Source: CAZCFB01 sp964511535
Lineage (GTDB): Bacteria > Myxococcota_A > Polyangia > GCA-2747355 > CAZCFB01
Reading direction: 5' to 3'
NCBI GenBank assembly: GCA_964511535.1
Contig: CAZEFW010000113.1
Coordinates: 1 to 30,750 of the forward strand
DNA: 30,750 bases
The position numbers were made by a program, and so were the translations under genes. Within the stretch, counting starts at the first letter, position 1; each line of letters opens with the position of its first letter. A model generated the notes under the pieces. The model saw only the letters and a program-made list of their open reading frames with translations. It was not told the DNA's origin and made no database searches. Shown one piece after another: positions 30,272 to 30,750 of this stretch.

Positions 30272-30750
30272 CTACGAACGCGCGTCGAGCTCCAGCAGCC
30301 AGTCCACCGCCATGCCGTAATCCACCGGCACCATCCCATCCCAGGTCGGCGTTCCCGTCTCGGCGTCGATGTCCAGAGCTTCATGTTGGTCGAGCAGCGC
30401 CTGTACCGGGCGCGGCGGCAGAACAACTGGCGGTGGCGTTGCTTCCAGGCGCTGTCCGTTGGGTGAATGGAAGCAAAGCTCGCCTTCATCTGTCTTCTTG
30501 AAGCTGTAACCGCCCTCGTGAACCGCCCGATGGTGGGTGCTGCACAGCAGCGCGAGGTTGTCCAGGTCCGTGGGTCCGCCCTTTGCCCAGTGTTTGACAT
30601 GGTGCATGTGCAAGAAGCGTCGACTCTCGCACCCCGGAAATTGGCAGACCCCCTCGTCCCGCACTTTCACCGCCCGCTCGAGCGGAGCGCTTGCCCGACG
30701 GCGGGAACGTTCCAGCTGAAACGCCCCGGTGAACTTTTCCACCGGCATTT
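30272..30750 (-). CDS. HNH endonuclease-domain protein, C-terminal part (5' end outside window)
   Basis: About 158 residues visible; the frame is open at the right edge. Motif, numbered from the first Met in the window (30748): zinc-type Cys35 and Cys40 (CQFPGC), HMHHVKHWAKGG with His49/His50, Asn64 (DLDNLALLC), Cys69 and His72/His73 (STHHRAVHEGG), so a complete HNH/ββα-metal site. The preceding ERSRRRASAPLERAVKVRDEG is typical of the junction after a DUF222 region, so the whole protein is probably a DUF222-HNH (13E12-type) protein. These are frequent, often multicopy and of unknown role; nuclease activity is predicted only from the motif. Confidence 0.88.
   Translation of the reverse strand, partial: MPVEKFTGAFQLERSRRRASAPLERAVKVRDEGVCQFPGCESRRFLHMHHVKHWAKGGPTDLDNLALLCSTHHRAVHEGGYSFKKTDEGELCFHSPNGQRLEATPPPVVLPPRPVQALLDQHEALDIDAETGTPTWDGMVPVDYGMAVDWLLELDARS

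Overview
The window is high-GC DNA in which almost every base belongs to a gene, and it most likely comes from a member of the Myxococcota (former Deltaproteobacteria). The evidence is a C-terminal MYXO-CTERM-type sorting signal on one protein, several lipoproteins with Asp/Pro/Lys-rich stalks followed by DUF4215-like and four-Cys repeats, fibrinogen-like and discoidin-like modules, and no phage or plasmid functions. No rRNA, tRNA, CRISPR array or insertion sequence was recognised. Family names rest on motifs read by eye; no search was run.

Layout. 1-2430 (minus): a tightly packed operon, acyl-CoA dehydrogenase -> stand-alone B12-binding subunit -> methylmalonyl-CoA-mutase-type large subunit (cut by the left edge). 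2507-5382 (plus): two surface lipoproteins joined by an ATGA overlap, one ending in an F5/8-type-C-like domain and the other in a formylglycine-generating-enzyme (SUMF1)-like domain without the catalytic cysteines. 5416-10531 (plus): hyuA-like, hyuB-like, short-chain dehydrogenase and a small multi-pass membrane protein, all overlapping or separated by under 10 bp. 10560-13272 (minus): a double cyclic-nucleotide-binding-domain protein behind a MYXO-CTERM protein. 13402-15114 (plus): a GT39-like membrane glycosyltransferase. 15146-17215 (minus): a parallel-beta-helix lipoprotein. 17338-18924 (plus): a Cys-repeat lipoprotein with a fibrinogen-like YCD motif. 18950-22974 (minus): a 2-oxoacid (indolepyruvate-type) ferredoxin oxidoreductase whose alpha subunit is fused to a complete GltD-like flavoprotein. 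23158-24420 (plus): an arylsulfotransferase-like lipoprotein. 24553-25392 (minus): a second SDR. 25626-26825 (plus): an alpha/beta-hydrolase lipoprotein. 26829-28559 (minus): a second GT39-like protein. 28670-29695 (minus): a duplicated Cys-rich mini-protein and a DUF4920-like lipoprotein separated by a strongly structured 132-bp spacer. 29696-30185: non-coding. 30272-30750 (minus): the C-terminal end of an HNH nuclease-domain protein with a convincing intrinsic terminator.

How it fits together. Two themes recur. One is acyl-CoA/2-oxoacid catabolism (dehydrogenase, B12 mutase, HyuAB, IorAB-GltD fusion, SDRs). The other is cell-surface display: at least seven lipoproteins, two further secreted proteins and two periplasm-facing glycosyltransferases. 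No transcription factor is visible apart from the cNMP-domain protein. Each of the five convergent gene junctions carries a short GC-rich inverted repeat without a U tract. The points most worth following up are the IorA-GltD fusion, the coupled lipoprotein pair behind a near-consensus and possibly leaderless promoter, and the mutually exclusive hairpins at 29073-29149.
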